Assembly (NCBI GenBank): GCA_963575745.1
Contig: CAUYUJ010005669.1
Location: 1,083,628 to 1,147,627, forward strand
Source: Prorocentrum cordatum
Lineage: Eukaryota; Sar; Dinophyceae; Prorocentrales; Prorocentraceae
Direction: 5' to 3'
Length of the DNA stretch: 64,000 nucleotides
Within the stretch, counting starts at the first letter, position 1. Every line of letters begins with the position of its first letter. Below are positions 1-11,450 of this stretch, piece after piece. The translations under genes and the position numbers were made by a program. Under the pieces are notes generated by a model that saw nothing but the letters and a program-made list of their open reading frames with translations, had not been told where the DNA came from and searched no databases.

Positions 1-640
<640 letters not shown>

Positions 641-1200
641 CGCCATCGCGGCCCTGGCGACGGCGTTCCAGAGGCGGCGGCGGCGATGCTGGAGGCGCAT
701 CGCACTCGTCGTCGTCGCCCTCCTCCCCCCCCTCCTCCTCTTCCTCCTCCCCATCCTCATCCTCCTCCGCCCCCTCCTCCTTCCCCCCACGCCCCTCCGA
801 AGTGGCCGCGCGCCGACCCCGCCCCCCACGTCGTCGGACGGCACGACCGACGACGACTAGGAGGGGTGGGGACCCCTTCTCCTCAGATCGTTCCTCATGC
901 TCCTCCTCGCCCATCCTCGCCCCCCGCTCCTCCTCAACCTCCCCATCCTCCTCACCGTCCTCGCCATACATGCCCCACCCCCCACCCTCCCCTCTCATCC
1001 CCATCCTCGCCATCCCTCTCATCCTCCTCCTCCCCCGTCCTCCTCACCCATCCTCCTCCCCCTCATCACCTAGCTAATCTCCTCCTCGCCCACCTCCCGC
1101 GATCCCGCAGGCGGACGCTGCGGATGCTGCGGCGGCGGCAGAGGCGAACGACAAGCGCAAGGCGGGCGTCGGCGTCGCCATCGTTGTCGTCGTGATCGTC
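641..1200. repeat. Pyrimidine-rich (TCC/CCT) stretch
   Basis: After a short GC-rich segment, 710-1090 is dominated by TCCTCC, CCCC and CATCC runs on the plus strand. All frames give Pro/Ser/Leu or Gly/Glu/Arg strings. It could be an intron or spacer. No domain or splice pair can be supported. Confidence 0.8.
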
Positions 1201-1212
1201 GAGTTCGGTTTC

Positions 1213-1339
1213 CCCAGACAGTGCTTGCACTTAGGACTTCGATGAGCACCTCCCAGGCGCTCAAGCCTTCACACCCCAAACAGTGCTTGCACTTAGGTTT
1301 GGTGAGGTCTCTGACCCCAGACGGTGCTTGCACTGAAGG
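1213..1339 (+). repeat. Three spaced copies of a GTGCTTGCACT motif
   Basis: The motif CCCCAGACAGTGCTTGCACT occurs at 1213, with near copies at 1273 and 1315, spaced 60 and 42 bp apart. Each core (GTGC-TT-GCAC) is itself a small inverted repeat. Function unknown; it may be a fragment of a local minisatellite. Confidence 0.7.
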
Positions 1340-1472
1340 CTGGGTCTCAACCAACTCATGTGGAGCGCGGGTGCATTGCAGCATCATTCACGCGTTCCCG
1401 GTGCACTCTGGTCGTCTTCCTCCCCCGCCCGCCCCGCGTGATTTCGGGCGTAGTCCGAATGTGTATCTCGCG

Positions 1473-1506
1473 CAGTCCTGTCCAGCCCATGGGCTGGACA
1501 GGACTG
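1473..1506. repeat. Perfect 34-bp palindrome
   Basis: The arm CAGTCCTGTCCAGCCCA (1473-1489) is followed immediately by its exact reverse complement (1490-1506), with no loop. The half-site GACTGG/GGACTGG is then repeated to about 1525. It could extrude as a cruciform. It lies about 300 bp upstream of the relict spliced leader, and no protein partner can be inferred. Confidence 0.85.
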
Positions 1507-1800
1507 GGCAGGACTGGACTGGCTGGTCGCGCAGGTAACGCGCCAGTTTCGTCCTCGGCGGCCGAGGGATGCAACCTATGGCACGACCCTCCTATTATCA
1601 GCTGCCGAGGGCGCATGGCGCAACCAATCGGACGGGGAGGAGTACGAGGGCGATGAGGACGAGGCCCAAGACGAACGGCGACGACGACTACGACGACGTC
1701 GACAACGACAACGGCGAAACCGAGCACGCCGACGGGGCCTAGAGCGGGGCCACGGCCGATTTATGCTCGTCGTTTGGACTGGCCGAAGCGGTGAGGTTCT

Positions 1801-1822
1801 TCAGTAGCCATTTAGGCCCCAG
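1801..1822 (+). other. Relict dinoflagellate spliced leader
   Basis: Aligned to the known 22-nt dinoflagellate spliced leader (CCGTAGCCATTTTGGCTCAAG with a variable first base), this stretch matches at 18 of 22 positions, including an uninterrupted GTAGCCATTT at 1804-1813. It is in sense orientation 73 bp upstream of the ATG at 1895. Genomic relict leaders are established in dinoflagellates as traces of trans-spliced mRNAs that were reverse-transcribed and reinserted, so the downstream gene is probably a recycled cDNA. Confidence 0.7.
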
Positions 1823-1894
1823 CCAAGTGGTTCGGATCTGGCGAGGGCGGGCGCGGACAGCGCCGTCGGAGGCGCAGGCGCGGCGAGTGCGCCG

Positions 1895-3344
1895 ATGGCC
1901 AAGGACGTGGACGTCAAGAAGGGCGTCGCGGCCCTGAAGCCGTACGCGACGACGCCGACGTTCCTGAAGTACAGCAACAACATCAGGAGGCCCCGATCTG
2001 CCAGGCCGCGATCGTCAAGTTCGCGCCGCTGTTCAAGAAGCTCATCAAGGTGGCGCCGAACCTGGGCATCACGAAGAGCACCATGGAAGAGATCTTGATG
2101 GTGCTGTCGTCGGAGGAGCACAACGGCTTCGAGTTTCGAAGCAAGCGCGAGAGGAAAGAGTGGGCGCAGAGATGGGCAAGCGAATGCGCGGCATCTGCCG
2201 CCGCGTCCAGCAGTGCCGCGTCAAGCGCGACGTGGCTCCAGATTGGTTCAGGCAGCTAGGCTTCGATCCCATCGACGGCGGCTTCGAAGAAGGCGACGAC
2301 GGGGAGGAGGAGGTAGAGGAGGAGAACGACAGCCAGTTCGAGCCCGACGGCGAAGTCGACGCTTCAGGCGATGACGGCGAGCCGCTCATCAGCAAGAAGC
2401 CAGCGGTGACCGACAGCCAGTCCACTGACGTGGGCATGAGGCGGCCTGCAGCCGCGTCAGACGCGCACGTGGAGTACGACTATTTCTGGGACAACGAGAA
2501 CGTGATCGGCTGCAGGCGGCCGAAGGGCGCGAAGCAGACCGACCACCCAGAGATGGCGGTGCGGGTGGGCTGGAAGCATGGCGCCGATGATAGCGACAAT
2601 GTGGGCTGCAGTTTCAAGGACGGCACAGAGGTGGTCTTCCCTCAGATGACGGTGGCTAACTACAAGAAGATCAAGGGCGACGTCGACGGGAGTGGAGGCG
2701 GGGCTGCAGCCCCGAAGCAGCAGCCTGCCAAGGCCAAGTCTGCGGGTATTCCTCGCATCGATGCCGAACTCTTCAGCGGCACGAGCACCTTGGGTGAGGA
2801 CGTCAAGGTGCAGATGCGGTGGGGCCAACCGAGTGGGAAACCCAAGGTGCGCCTCTGCTGCATCAGGGTGTCTGACAGCCCCCAGCTCCTCCAGATGAAC
2901 ATCGAGAACTTCCATCACCATCCAGGTGGCGAGCTCGAGTGGGAGAGGAAGTGCACCTTGTGGTGCAACGCAGTGGCCAAGAAGTACTGCGACGGCGAGC
3001 TGACGCAGGCGGAGGCCAAGCAGATGAAGGTCGACTACATGGCGAAGCGTGGGGACACGGGCAGCGCTGGCGAGATGAAGAAGCCGATGATGAAGGCCGC
3101 GGGCGTGAAGAAGAAGCCGATGATGCACGGCGCCCCAGCACCCCAGCCCGCTGCGCCGCCCGTGGCCAAGGCCGAGTCCGTGCTGGCGACCCCCAAGAGG
3201 CGGCCCGCGGGCACGGTGGCATCTCCCGAACCTTGCGCTGCGCAGGCAGATGCCGCTGCTGGCGCGGCTGCGCCGTCGAATGCCCCGAGCCCGCCTGCCA
3301 AGAAGGGCAGGATCCTCCCGCCGCCGCCATCGGATTCGGAGTAG
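1895..3344 (+). CDS. Dinoflagellate low-complexity protein with RRPAA/KKPMM motifs (two frameshifts)
   Basis: The reading frame starts at the first ATG after the relict leader (MAKDVDVKKG) and changes frame near 1980-1996 and again near 2150-2165, each time by minus one. It then stays open to TAG at 3342-3344, about 480 residues in total. The N-terminal part is helical and basic. Next come an acidic Glu/Asp stretch (2278-2395), a MRRPAAAS motif (2437-2460), a central conserved-looking region with VGWKHG, RMWGQ-like and VRLCCIRV segments (2560-2960), and a Lys/Met/Ala/Pro-rich tail (KKPMM motifs, 3080-3130) ending in PPPPSDSE. I do not recognise a catalytic domain. KKPAA-type motifs are typical of dinoflagellate proteins of unknown function. 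The absence of visible introns fits retroposition. The frameshifts may be assembly indels or decay. Confidence 0.6.
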
Positions 3345-3591
3345 CCCCCGAGACGAGGTAGTCATATCACCGCCGTCGCCACTCATCCTGGTCGCGAGTG
3401 GGTAGGCCCAAGAGGGCCTGAGAAGGCCAGCGTTTGTTGTTCGAGTAGGGCACAACTAATGTTTGTAACTAACGCGCGATGTTTGCCAGACAACGGTATG
3501 GGGGGATAAACAACAAAACCTAGATGTACATGTATATGTACATAGGCTGTCACGCACATCAAATAGTCGACAACCCGATGAGCACCACACG

Positions 3592-3635
3592 GGCTGGAAC
3601 ATAGTTTCGCGTTAAGGCGAAACTCTGTTCCAGCC
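3592..3635. other. Strong 19-bp stem-loop downstream of the 1895-3344 gene
   Basis: Arm GGCTGGAACATAGTTTCGC (3592-3610), loop GTTAAG (3611-3616) and arm 3617-3635 pair at 18 of 19 positions. It lies 248 bp after the stop codon, so it could be a structured 3'-UTR element or a small inverted-repeat insertion. No terminator function is implied. Confidence 0.75.
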
Positions 3636-3914
3636 ACTCGGGTCTGGAAAGTATTGTTTCCTGCACGTAGGTTGCAGCCCGCCGTAGGGTGCACACTATC
3701 TAGAACTGTTTGTGGGTCCGCGCTGGGGGTTCACATTGCGTTGGGGTCCGCACTGTTTGGGGTCGACGACGGCGACTCGCCGCCCGTAGGCGGAGCTCTG
3801 CGGCGACGGCGTGTCGGCCCCGAGCGAGGGCGGCGGCGCGGGCGCCGCCACGGCGGCCGAGACGAAGAAGATGGAGCCCGAAGCGCCCGAGCCCACAGAG
3901 GCTTCTGGCTTCCG

Positions 3915-3961
3915 AAACGAAAGAGAGAGAGAGAGAGGGGAAGAGAGAGAGAGAGAGAGGG

Positions 3962-3998
<37 letters not shown>

Positions 3999-4048
3999 GA
4001 GAGAGAGAGACGAGAGAGAGAGGGGGGAGAGAGAGAGAGAGAGAGACA
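3915..4048. repeat. (GA)n array
   Basis: Alternating GA with GGGG interruptions, directly abutting the 11-bp minisatellite that follows. Confidence 0.95.
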
Positions 4049-4053
4049 CACAA

Positions 4054-4192
4054 GTGGTCGTCCGATGGTCATCCGATGGTCATCGGACGGCCATCGGACG
4101 GTCATTCGATGGTCATCCGATGGTCATCGGACGGCCATCGGACGGCCATCCGATGGTCATCGGGTTGTCATCGGAGGGTCATCGGATGCTCC
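4054..4192. repeat. 11-bp minisatellite (GATGGTCATCC), array A
   Basis: About a dozen copies of an 11-bp unit, CATCCGATGGT or the variant CATCGGACGGC. Because 11 is not a multiple of three, every frame reads as the same rotating peptide (GHPMVIRWSSD), so the apparent proteins are artefacts. The same unit recurs at 6352-6647 and 11836-12014 in the same orientation. Confidence 0.9.
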
Positions 4193-4683
4193 TCTCCAGG
4201 AGTGGTCGGTCTCCCCGCCGCTGTCTCCCCGCATTGGCCCGCCCGATATCGACTGGGGCGACGTCGACGCACCGTCAGCCACGTTCGGCCTCCCGGGTCC
4301 CTGGGGATCGGCTGGCGAGGCCGAACCCGCCGAGGTCGACATGCATCCCGACCCGACAGCGGGGGGCGCGATGAGGGTCGAGGCGCCGATCGACGAGGAC
4401 GCGATGAGCGTCGAAGTGCCGACCGACGAGGAGTCGACCGACGAGGATTCGACGTTTCCTAAACATGCGGGGGGGGGGTGGTACCCCCGTCGCTCCCAAC
4501 CTCCTCCTCAACCCCCCCCTCATCCGCATTCTCCTCATTTTCCTCTCCTCCTCCTCCCCTTCGTCCTCCTCCTCACCCTCCCCACCCCCCACCAGCCCTC
4601 TTGGGCAGCCAGCCAGGCTGACAGGGTGCCCGTGCCAGTGGCCATCACTTGCACCGACGCGGTGGACTCCGAGGCCTTCCTGA

Positions 4684-5370
4684 TGAACGCGTTCCTGCAA
4701 CAGTCGCTGCTGGCTCCCGAGGGCAGCCGCGGCCACTTCGAGAGCGACGGCGAGGACGACGAGCAGGAGCTGACAGATGAGCAGAAGGAGGCCAGGGCCA
4801 AGCTGGAGAGGTCCAGGGAGTTGGTCCTGGAGGCGTGTGCCAACGAGGGCTTCGACGTGCCCGCAGGATCGGCCATCGGGAAGCGGTTCAAGACTTGGTT
4901 GAAGAACAACCAGGACGAGTTCGAGAAATACGAAGCGATGAGCAACGACAAGAAGACCACGTGGCGGGAGAATTGGGCCAAGGAGCAGTTCGATTCGCAC
5001 ATGCAGAAGCGGAAGCACACCACCGAGAAGGCCCAGACCTCGTGGGCGCGCGCCAAGTGGATGAACATGGACCAGCTGATCCAGCAGCAGGGCGGCGGGG
5101 CCTTCCCGAACAAGAGGGTTATCGAGGGCGCGGTCAACATCGCGCAGGACTGCATCAAGAAGGGGCGCAAGTGGGTCCGCATCAGCAAGCGCAGCAAGAG
5201 GATCGAGTTCAAGCACATCGAAGACGGCGAGGACACAATCAACACGGAGAAGTGGTCTCGGTCGGAGCGGGAGTGCAACAACGCTGAGCAGGGGGGGGGG
5301 GCACAGAGCCCTCGGCAGCGGCGCAGGCCCAGCCTGGGCAGTCGAGTGCAGCGCTGCCTGCGCAGCACGT

Positions 5371-5403
<33 letters not shown>

Positions 5404-5887
5404 CCAGCAGCAGCACCAGCAGCCAGGGCAGGCGGGCACGGCTGCAGCTGTGGCCAAGCCCGCGGCCAAGCCCGCGGCCAAGCCCACGGCCAAGGGCAAG
5501 GCCAAGGCGAAGGCCAAGGGCAAAGCGAAGCAGAAGGCGAAGGCACCTGCCAAGATGCTGACTGACTTGGTGGGCAAGTACAGCGTCGCGATGACCCAGA
5601 CCAACTCTCTCATGGCGAAGATCCAGCAGCAGGACAGCCCAATGAAGAAGTGGGCGGACACCCCGAAGTTCCAGGGCAGGCTGCAGGGGGCGCTGAACTA
5701 CGTGCAGCAGCTGCTCGACGAGAACAAGGGCCTGAAGTTGGCGCTGACGCTCGGCGACATGACGCAGGTGAACCCCGACGATAGGCACACGATGTCCGAG
5801 ATGGAGAAGCTGCAGGAGGCCCTCGGGAAGCTGGACGAGATCCGCGCGAAGATCAACAGCATCGCCGAGGACAGCGACAGTGACTAG
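4684..5887 (+). CDS. PolyQ and Lys/Ala-rich coiled-coil protein of an expanded dinoflagellate family (one homopolymer frameshift)
   Basis: The frame is open well upstream, but family-like sequence begins near 4600. The first Met there (MNAFLQQSLL) is taken as start, and a 5' exon in the acidic stretch 4320-4470 is possible because 4495-4600 is pyrimidine-rich and intron-like. In order: an acidic coiled-coil start (EDDEQELTDEQKEARAKLE), a conserved block at 4880-5260 (KKTTWRENWAKEQF, NIAQDCIKKGRKWVRI), then a frame change in the 11-G run 5291-5301. Polyglutamine follows at 5368-5420, then AKPAAKP/KAKAK basic repeats resembling an H1-like tail (5455-5560), and a helical C-terminus ending in DSDSD with TAG at 5885. 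The conserved block resembles that of the minus-strand gene at 16459-17896. Molecular function unknown. Confidence 0.6.
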
Positions 5888-6351
5888 GCCGTGCAAGGAG
5901 GCCGCACTCACCACTTTCAGGGCGCCAGCTGGCCACGTAGCTAGCAGGCGGGTGGCCCAGGATGCATGGGCCAGCGACTCGCGTGTGTTCGAGGGACCAC
6001 GTGGGGACGGGGTCACACGAGAGTCGGCCCGTGCATGCGTTGGGGAGTGGCCCCCGCTCGAGCGCCAACCTCAGAGACGGGGCGCCGTAGCGCTCCGTGC
6101 CCGTTTGGTGGCACAACAGCAGGCGGAAAACGCACCTCCGTGTCCTCCTCCTTCCTCCTCGGGACCCTCTGGAATCGATGTTCATTCCCGTGATTTGCTG
6201 TTTCCGATCCTGGCCCGCGTCTGGGGAACGAAATGTGTGCGAGCAAGCGGCGAGAAACATGCCGCAGTGCTAGGAAACCACAAAAAAAACGGCGTCACAA
6301 CCAACCACAAACGCAAACTCGCTGCTCAATCGCGTGATCTGCTCGGGGTCA

Positions 6352-6647
6352 CTCGACGGTCATCCGATGGTCATCCGACGGTCATCCGATGGTCATCCGA
6401 TGGTCATCCGACGGTCATCCGACGGTCATCCGACGGTCATCCGACGGTCATCCGACGGTCATCGGTGGGCATCCCGACGCTCCCGCTCGAGACATCCTCC
6501 AATCCCCAGAATAAACTGGCGTGGTCATCCGGTGGTCATCCGATGGTCATCCGATGGTCATCCGACGGTCATCCGATGGTCATCCGATGGTCATCCGACG
6601 GTCATCCGATGGTCATCCGATGGTCATCCGATGGTCATCGATGGTCA
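6352..6647. repeat. 11-bp minisatellite, array B in two blocks
   Basis: Copies of CATCCGATGGT/CATCCGACGGT run from 6352 to 6473 and from 6522 to 6647, separated by a unique 48-bp spacer. With array A it brackets the 4684-5887 gene. The flanking stretch 6648-7080 contains no supported gene. Confidence 0.9.
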
Positions 6648-7083
6648 CCCCTAAATGCACGTGTAAGTGTGCTAATCGGTGCGCGGGGGCCACATCCCCC
6701 CTTCGCGCGGGCCCAGGCTGAGGGGCGCCGCCGAGGTTTGGCCAGGTCCAGAGCGGGCCTAGTTCTACTCGGGGCGGCCCAGGGGGGGGGGCAGGGCGCT
6801 GAGGTCGAGTAGGAAAAGGCGAGGATGAGGAGGGGAGGGGGGGCAATGATGAGGAAGAGGAGCAGGAGATGGAGGATGAGGAGGCCGAGGAACCACGCTA
6901 TCTAGACTCGCCTCCCACATCGCCCCGCTCTCCCCCTTCTGATTTAATCAAGACTCGAGTTGACGGAGCTTGTTCGTCGCCACGGTCGCCCTCGGCTTGA
7001 AATGTTCATGGGTTAACTGGGGGGAGGGGTCTGCGAAGTGGCCCGCGGCGCCCTCCCCAACGGCGTCGTCGCCATCGTCGCCG

Positions 7084-7104
7084 TTGTAGCTGCTTTGGCC
7101 CGAG
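7084..7104 (+). other. Possible strongly decayed spliced-leader relict
   Basis: TTGTAGCTGCTTTGGCCCGA and the next base match the last 21 nt of the dinoflagellate spliced leader at 14 positions, and all seven mismatches are transitions. It is sense-oriented and ends 20 bp before the ATG at 7124. Position and transition-only decay favour a relict, but identity is low enough to be chance. Confidence 0.35.
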
Positions 7105-7123
7105 GGCGTTTCATTTTCCTGGG

Positions 7124-9169
7124 ATGCCGAGGAAGCGAAAGCGATCCTCGTCCAGCGCATCAGCAGGCCGAGTCTTCACATGGGAGCAGCCCAGCGATGA
7201 CGAGGACGCCATTGCAGATGGCGCCAGCGGCTTGGAGGAGCACCTTTTGAGACTTTATGCGGCTGGGTCATTATCTGCAAAGGCGTTTTGTATTGCATGT
7301 GATTGGGCTACCAAAGCTGGTGTGAAAAGCGATTCACTCTCCAGATACGCGAAAAGCCCAGAGTCCGCAAGTGGAGAGTTCAGCAAACATCTAAAACAAC
7401 ATTTGCCCTCAGCCGAGGGTGCCCCCGAGTTGCACCAAATCACGATACCAATATCTTCTAAAGGGTCTCGCAGCTCAAAAGTTACGTTGATGGCTCCGCC
7501 CCACGAGGTGTTGAACGCAGAATTGGAGAGAATGTACGATGATGGCGCGCCTCTGGAAAACCCTAGCCCTGGGGATTGGGCTCACACTTTTGAGGGGCAC
7601 CCGCACAGGCACCGTGATCGCGACGAGCGACCTGTCTTTCCCGTGGCGCTGTATGTAGACGGGGTGAAATTTACCAGGAGCATCGGCCCAGGTCGGGCTG
7701 ATAGTGTAATAGTGTTCACCTGCTACAATCTATGCACGACCCGACGGCACCTTTTAGCAGTGATATCTAAGCGTGAGCTCTGCAAATGCGGGTGCAAAGA
7801 TTGGGACACACTATGGAGCGTCATGAATTATTTAAAGTGGTCGTTCACGGCTGCGGCGGAAGGCGTTCGTCCGCGGGAGCGGTGGGATGGGGAGGTTTTT
7901 GCTCCAGAGTCTGTGTCAGGGCGCTTGCATTATTCGAGCCCTCAGTGCGTTGCCCGTTTTCTGTTGTGCCAAGTGAAGGGGGATTGGTCTGAGTATTGCA
8001 CGAAGTTCGGATTCCCCACGTGGCAATCCTATCGGAGGCCGTGTCTGTATTGTTCCTGTACAAGAAAACGATGTTTGATTTTTCGCACGTGTGCGCGGGC
8101 GGTCACGGTTGGGGGGAGGTTGCCAACACATACGACGACGCTTGTCAAACATGTGAGATCATCATGGACGTTGACACCGAGAACATACGCAAGCTTATCG
8201 TAGACGAGGGGGGCTGAAATATGACAAGCGAAGAAAAGGCAATGGGCTGGTGATCCAAAAAACGTACCCGCATTAAAACTGAACAAGTGGGATCGTCTCG
8301 ACCCGGGCTTCACTCTTCAGGACACATCGGAAGTGCACACTAAGGCCCTGCCGTTCGCGTGTTCTTTCTGGCGCTGTCACCGAGACCCGAAAGGGCGGTT
8401 GATGGACAGGTTGCTCCGTAGGAATCCGCTTTTCTGCGCGGAAGTGGGGGTGAGCCCAGAGACAGTTCTTCACACCGACACATTGCACACATTATACTTG
8501 GGAATCTATGCTAGATATGCATTTGAAGTGTTGATAACTGCAATTGGGGAAGATATATGGGGCATCGAAGGGACCAAAGAGGAGCGTGAGGAACTGGCGT
8601 GCAGGAGATTGTTGAACGATTTCAAAAACTGGGCCCAAGATCCCGAGAATGCTGTGCCACTCTCTTATCAGATTCGCACACTCACCCCGAAAATGCTAGG
8701 CACGCGGTCTGCGCCTGCCTTGAAGACCAAGGCGGCGGAGACTGGCGTGTTGACCCGTTGGGCGGTAGAGTTCTGCAGGACGTCTGGCGCCAGAATGGTC
8801 AGAGCGAAAGTTATGATGAATGCTGGCGAGTGCTTGTTAGAATACGCTAGAATTCTCAAGGAGTCCCCGCATCACGTGGAACCCGCTAAGTACGATCGCC
8901 TCGTGTTTCTGCGTCTGCGCCATTTGGCGCTCATGGGCGATGTGGGCGGGGGCTATCTCCCGAAGGCGCACATGTGGGTGCATATGACATTGAAAATACC
9001 AGAATGCGGCAACCCAAGAACATACAGCACGCTTCACGATGAAAGTTTAAACTTAGTCTTAGCTGGGGTTGCCGCAGCAGCTCATCGGTCGACGTGGGAG
9101 CGTTCGATATTCGAGAGAATTCGGCTCCTGCCACTGGTCGATTCCAGGTCTGCATTCGCAGTCTTGTGA
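7124..9169 (+). CDS. Cys-rich transposase-like protein, CACTA/TNP2-like layout (three frameshifts)
   Basis: The ATG opens with a basic MPRKRKRSSSS nuclear-localisation-like tract. The frame changes by minus one near 8065 (A4/T5 runs), at 8208-8213 (G6) and near 8256-8261 (A6), then stays open to TGA at 9167, about 680 residues in total. Landmarks: FCIACDWATKAGV (about residue 55), FPVALYVDGVKFT (D179), a CKCGCKDW cluster (220-227), VKGDW (D287), a CLYCSC finger (307-312), HTDTLHTLYLG, and a terminal HDESLN...WERSIFERIRLL. The order of acidic residue, YNL-like turn, Cys finger and H-x-D-x-LH block resembles CACTA/TNP2-type DDE transposases, but this is a by-eye comparison. A divergent relative lies at 14233-15043 on the other strand. 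Confidence is high for a coding family, moderate for transposase. Confidence 0.6.
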
Positions 9170-10107
9170 CGAGGGGGGAGGGTCGGGTGGAACTTATGAG
9201 GCGGAGTGGGAGGTGGAGGGTCGGTGGCAACACCCACGGACTGTTCGCACTTATAAGTCGACGCATCCCTGGTGCATAGAGACACGGGGGGGACCGCCAT
9301 CGCCGCCGCCATCTCCATCGCCGTCGACGCCGACGTCGACGCGAGGCCCGCGCCCCCCCTGCTTGCAAGGGCTGGTCGTGGTGCCTCGGTGTCAGCAAGG
9401 CGGGTCTGGGCCTTTGGGCTCCGTCGTGCTGAGGCTGAAGCCTCAAGGCTGGCTCTTGTGAGCCCCTCAGCCCGCTCCGCGGGCTCAACAGACTTCTCGG
9501 TTCTTGCGGTATCGGTTGCGCCCTTGGCCGCCGAGCTTGGTTGCGCCATATGTTGCGCCGCCGCCGAGCTTGGTTGCGCCATATGTTGCGCCCTCGGGTC
9601 CTTGGACCCCTCTTGGGGTTCATGTCAATCATGGGCCCCTCCTGGGCTCCATATGTCGTCGTCGTCGTCGGCGTCGCCGTCGCCGCCGCTGCGCGGTGGC
9701 CCAAGAGTTTCACTTGGGCGCGTCAGGCTCCCCCCATCTCGCGCAGGGGAGCGGGCCCTTCCGCCCCATGGGGAAACGGGGCGCGACCACCCAGTACAGC
9801 TTCAGGAAGACACGCAGGCTCCCCGAGAATATCGTCCCTGGCGATTGGCAGGACTCGACCCCCCCTCCCCCTCCACATCCCTCCCCCCTCCCCCCCACCC
9901 CGAGCCGATAGATCCACAGTCCGCCAGGACGTCGGCAAGACTATTTTGGCGGGTGGCACCCCCGAGCTCGCCATGCTGAACCTCAGCTGCGGGATGGACG
10001 CTGCCACGCTCGCAGTCAAAGAGGAGTGTTTTGTTTTCAATCATCTTGCGGTGGTGGGCCCTCGTTTTGAATAGACAGTGCCCCGCGTCACTCACCTCTC
10101 GCTGCCC
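9170..10107. other. Intergenic GC-rich region, no supported gene
   Basis: The region contains short direct repeats, notably TTGGTTGCGCCATATGTTGC twice near 9538-9590, CT/CCG-rich runs and GGGGG tracts. Several overlapping frames are open on both strands, but none shows recognisable domains. Confidence 0.5.
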
Positions 10108-10515
10108 ATCCCCATTCGTCGCATCATCAGCATCATCATCACCAGCACCATCAGCATAATCAGCATCATCAGCAGCATCATCATTAACAACATCATCCTC
10201 AGCAGCATCAGCATCATCATCATCATCATCGTCATCAGCAGCAACATAACTCTCCTCATCCTCATCAACAGCATCATCGTCATAATCAACATCGTCGTCA
10301 GCAGCATCACCAGCATCGTCATATTTACCATCAGCCTCATCACCATCACCATCTTCAACATCATCGTCTTCATCGCCATCAGCATCAACATCGTCGCCAT
10401 CCTCAACATCGTCATTATCATCGTCACAATCATCACCACCATCCTCAATATCATGGCCGTCAGCACCGCCACCACCATCGTCACCATCACCATCATCTGC
10501 ATCATCATCGCTGTT
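10108..10515. repeat. Degenerate ATC/CAT trinucleotide array
   Basis: CATCATCAGCATCATC-type repeats with sporadic interruptions. The open frames are Ile/Ser/Thr- or Met/Val-rich and are not genes. A similar array lies at 27826-28640, and shorter ones sit inside the inverted-termini elements. Confidence 0.9.
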
Positions 10516-10544
10516 AACGTCACCAGTAGATTCGTGGTCCTACA

Positions 10545-11450
10545 GAGAGCTCCACCGAAGGCCCCAGCGAGAGGGCCCGCATGGCACCGCCACTTCATGT
10601 TGGCACACGCGGCACCATAGGGACCCCCACCGAGTGCCCAAGCGAGGGGGGGGGGGTCCGCATGACGCCGCCGCTCAATGGTGGCGCACCCCTCACACAG
10701 TGAGCTTCACCGACGGCCTCAGTGGGAGGATCCGCGTGGCACCGCCGCCCCATTTTGGCGCACCACTCACGCGGCCTGCAAGTGCAATAGGGTGCTCCAC
10801 CGAAGGCCCCAATGGATGGTTCCGCATGGCACCGCCGCCTTATTTTGGGTAGCCCCACCGAAGGCCCCAGCGGGGGGGGGGTCAGCATGACACGCAGGTC
10901 TTGGCCCCATGGGAACCTCAGCCGAATGCCTCACTGAGGTTCGCATGCGCGCGATGCACATGTTGGTTCACTCCTCACACGGCTCGCGGCCCAAGGCGCC
11001 ACCGCGCCAATGTCAGCGCCCCCATTCATACGACTCGCGGCCTCCTCACCGAAGGCCCCAGCGGGAAGGTCAGCATGGCACCGCAGCTAGATGTTGACAC
11101 GCCCCTCACACGGTTAGTCCACCAAAGGCTCAAGTGGGAGGGTCAGCATGGCGCCGCGGCCCCGCACCCCTCACACGGTTAGTGGCCTCACATGGGGAGC
11201 CCCACCGAATGGCACGACCGCCCCATTTTGGCGCACTCATCGCACGGTTCGCGGATCCAACAGTGAGCTCCATCGAAGGCCCCAAGGGCAGGTCCGCATG
11301 ACGCCCCGCCTTATGTTGGCACACCCCTCCACCGAAGACCCCACTGCAGATGGGAAGGTCCGCATGGCACCGCCGCTTCATTTTGGTGCGCCCCGTCCGT
11401 GGCCCAAGGAGCTCCACCGAAAGCCCCACTGGCAAACTTCGCATGCGCCA
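10545..11450. repeat. Degenerate satellite with CACCGAAGGCCCCA units
   Basis: About twelve diverged units, each starting near CACCGAAGGCCCCAGCGGG and continuing with GTCCGCATGGCACCGCCGC and a C-ATTTTGGCGCACC-like end. Unit starts fall near 10552, 10629, 10708, 10798, 10855, 10918, 11048, 11122, 11203, 11272, 11332 and 11415. Spacing is mostly 57-90 bp. Non-coding. Confidence 0.8.

Noticed and set aside
4560-4640. AGCCCTCTTGG upstream of the 4684 gene as a leader relict
   Set aside because: It needs gaps to align and lies in a pyrimidine-rich, splice-acceptor-like stretch.
4054-6654. Repeating GHPMVIRWSSD peptide as a possible tandem-repeat protein
   Set aside because: The 11-bp DNA unit gives the same rotating peptide in all three frames, and the DNA repeat explains it fully.
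10545-11450. CCATTTTGGC inside satellite units as further spliced-leader relicts
   Set aside because: Only the ten-base core matches, flanks do not, and most units have diverged words such as TTCATGTTGGC.
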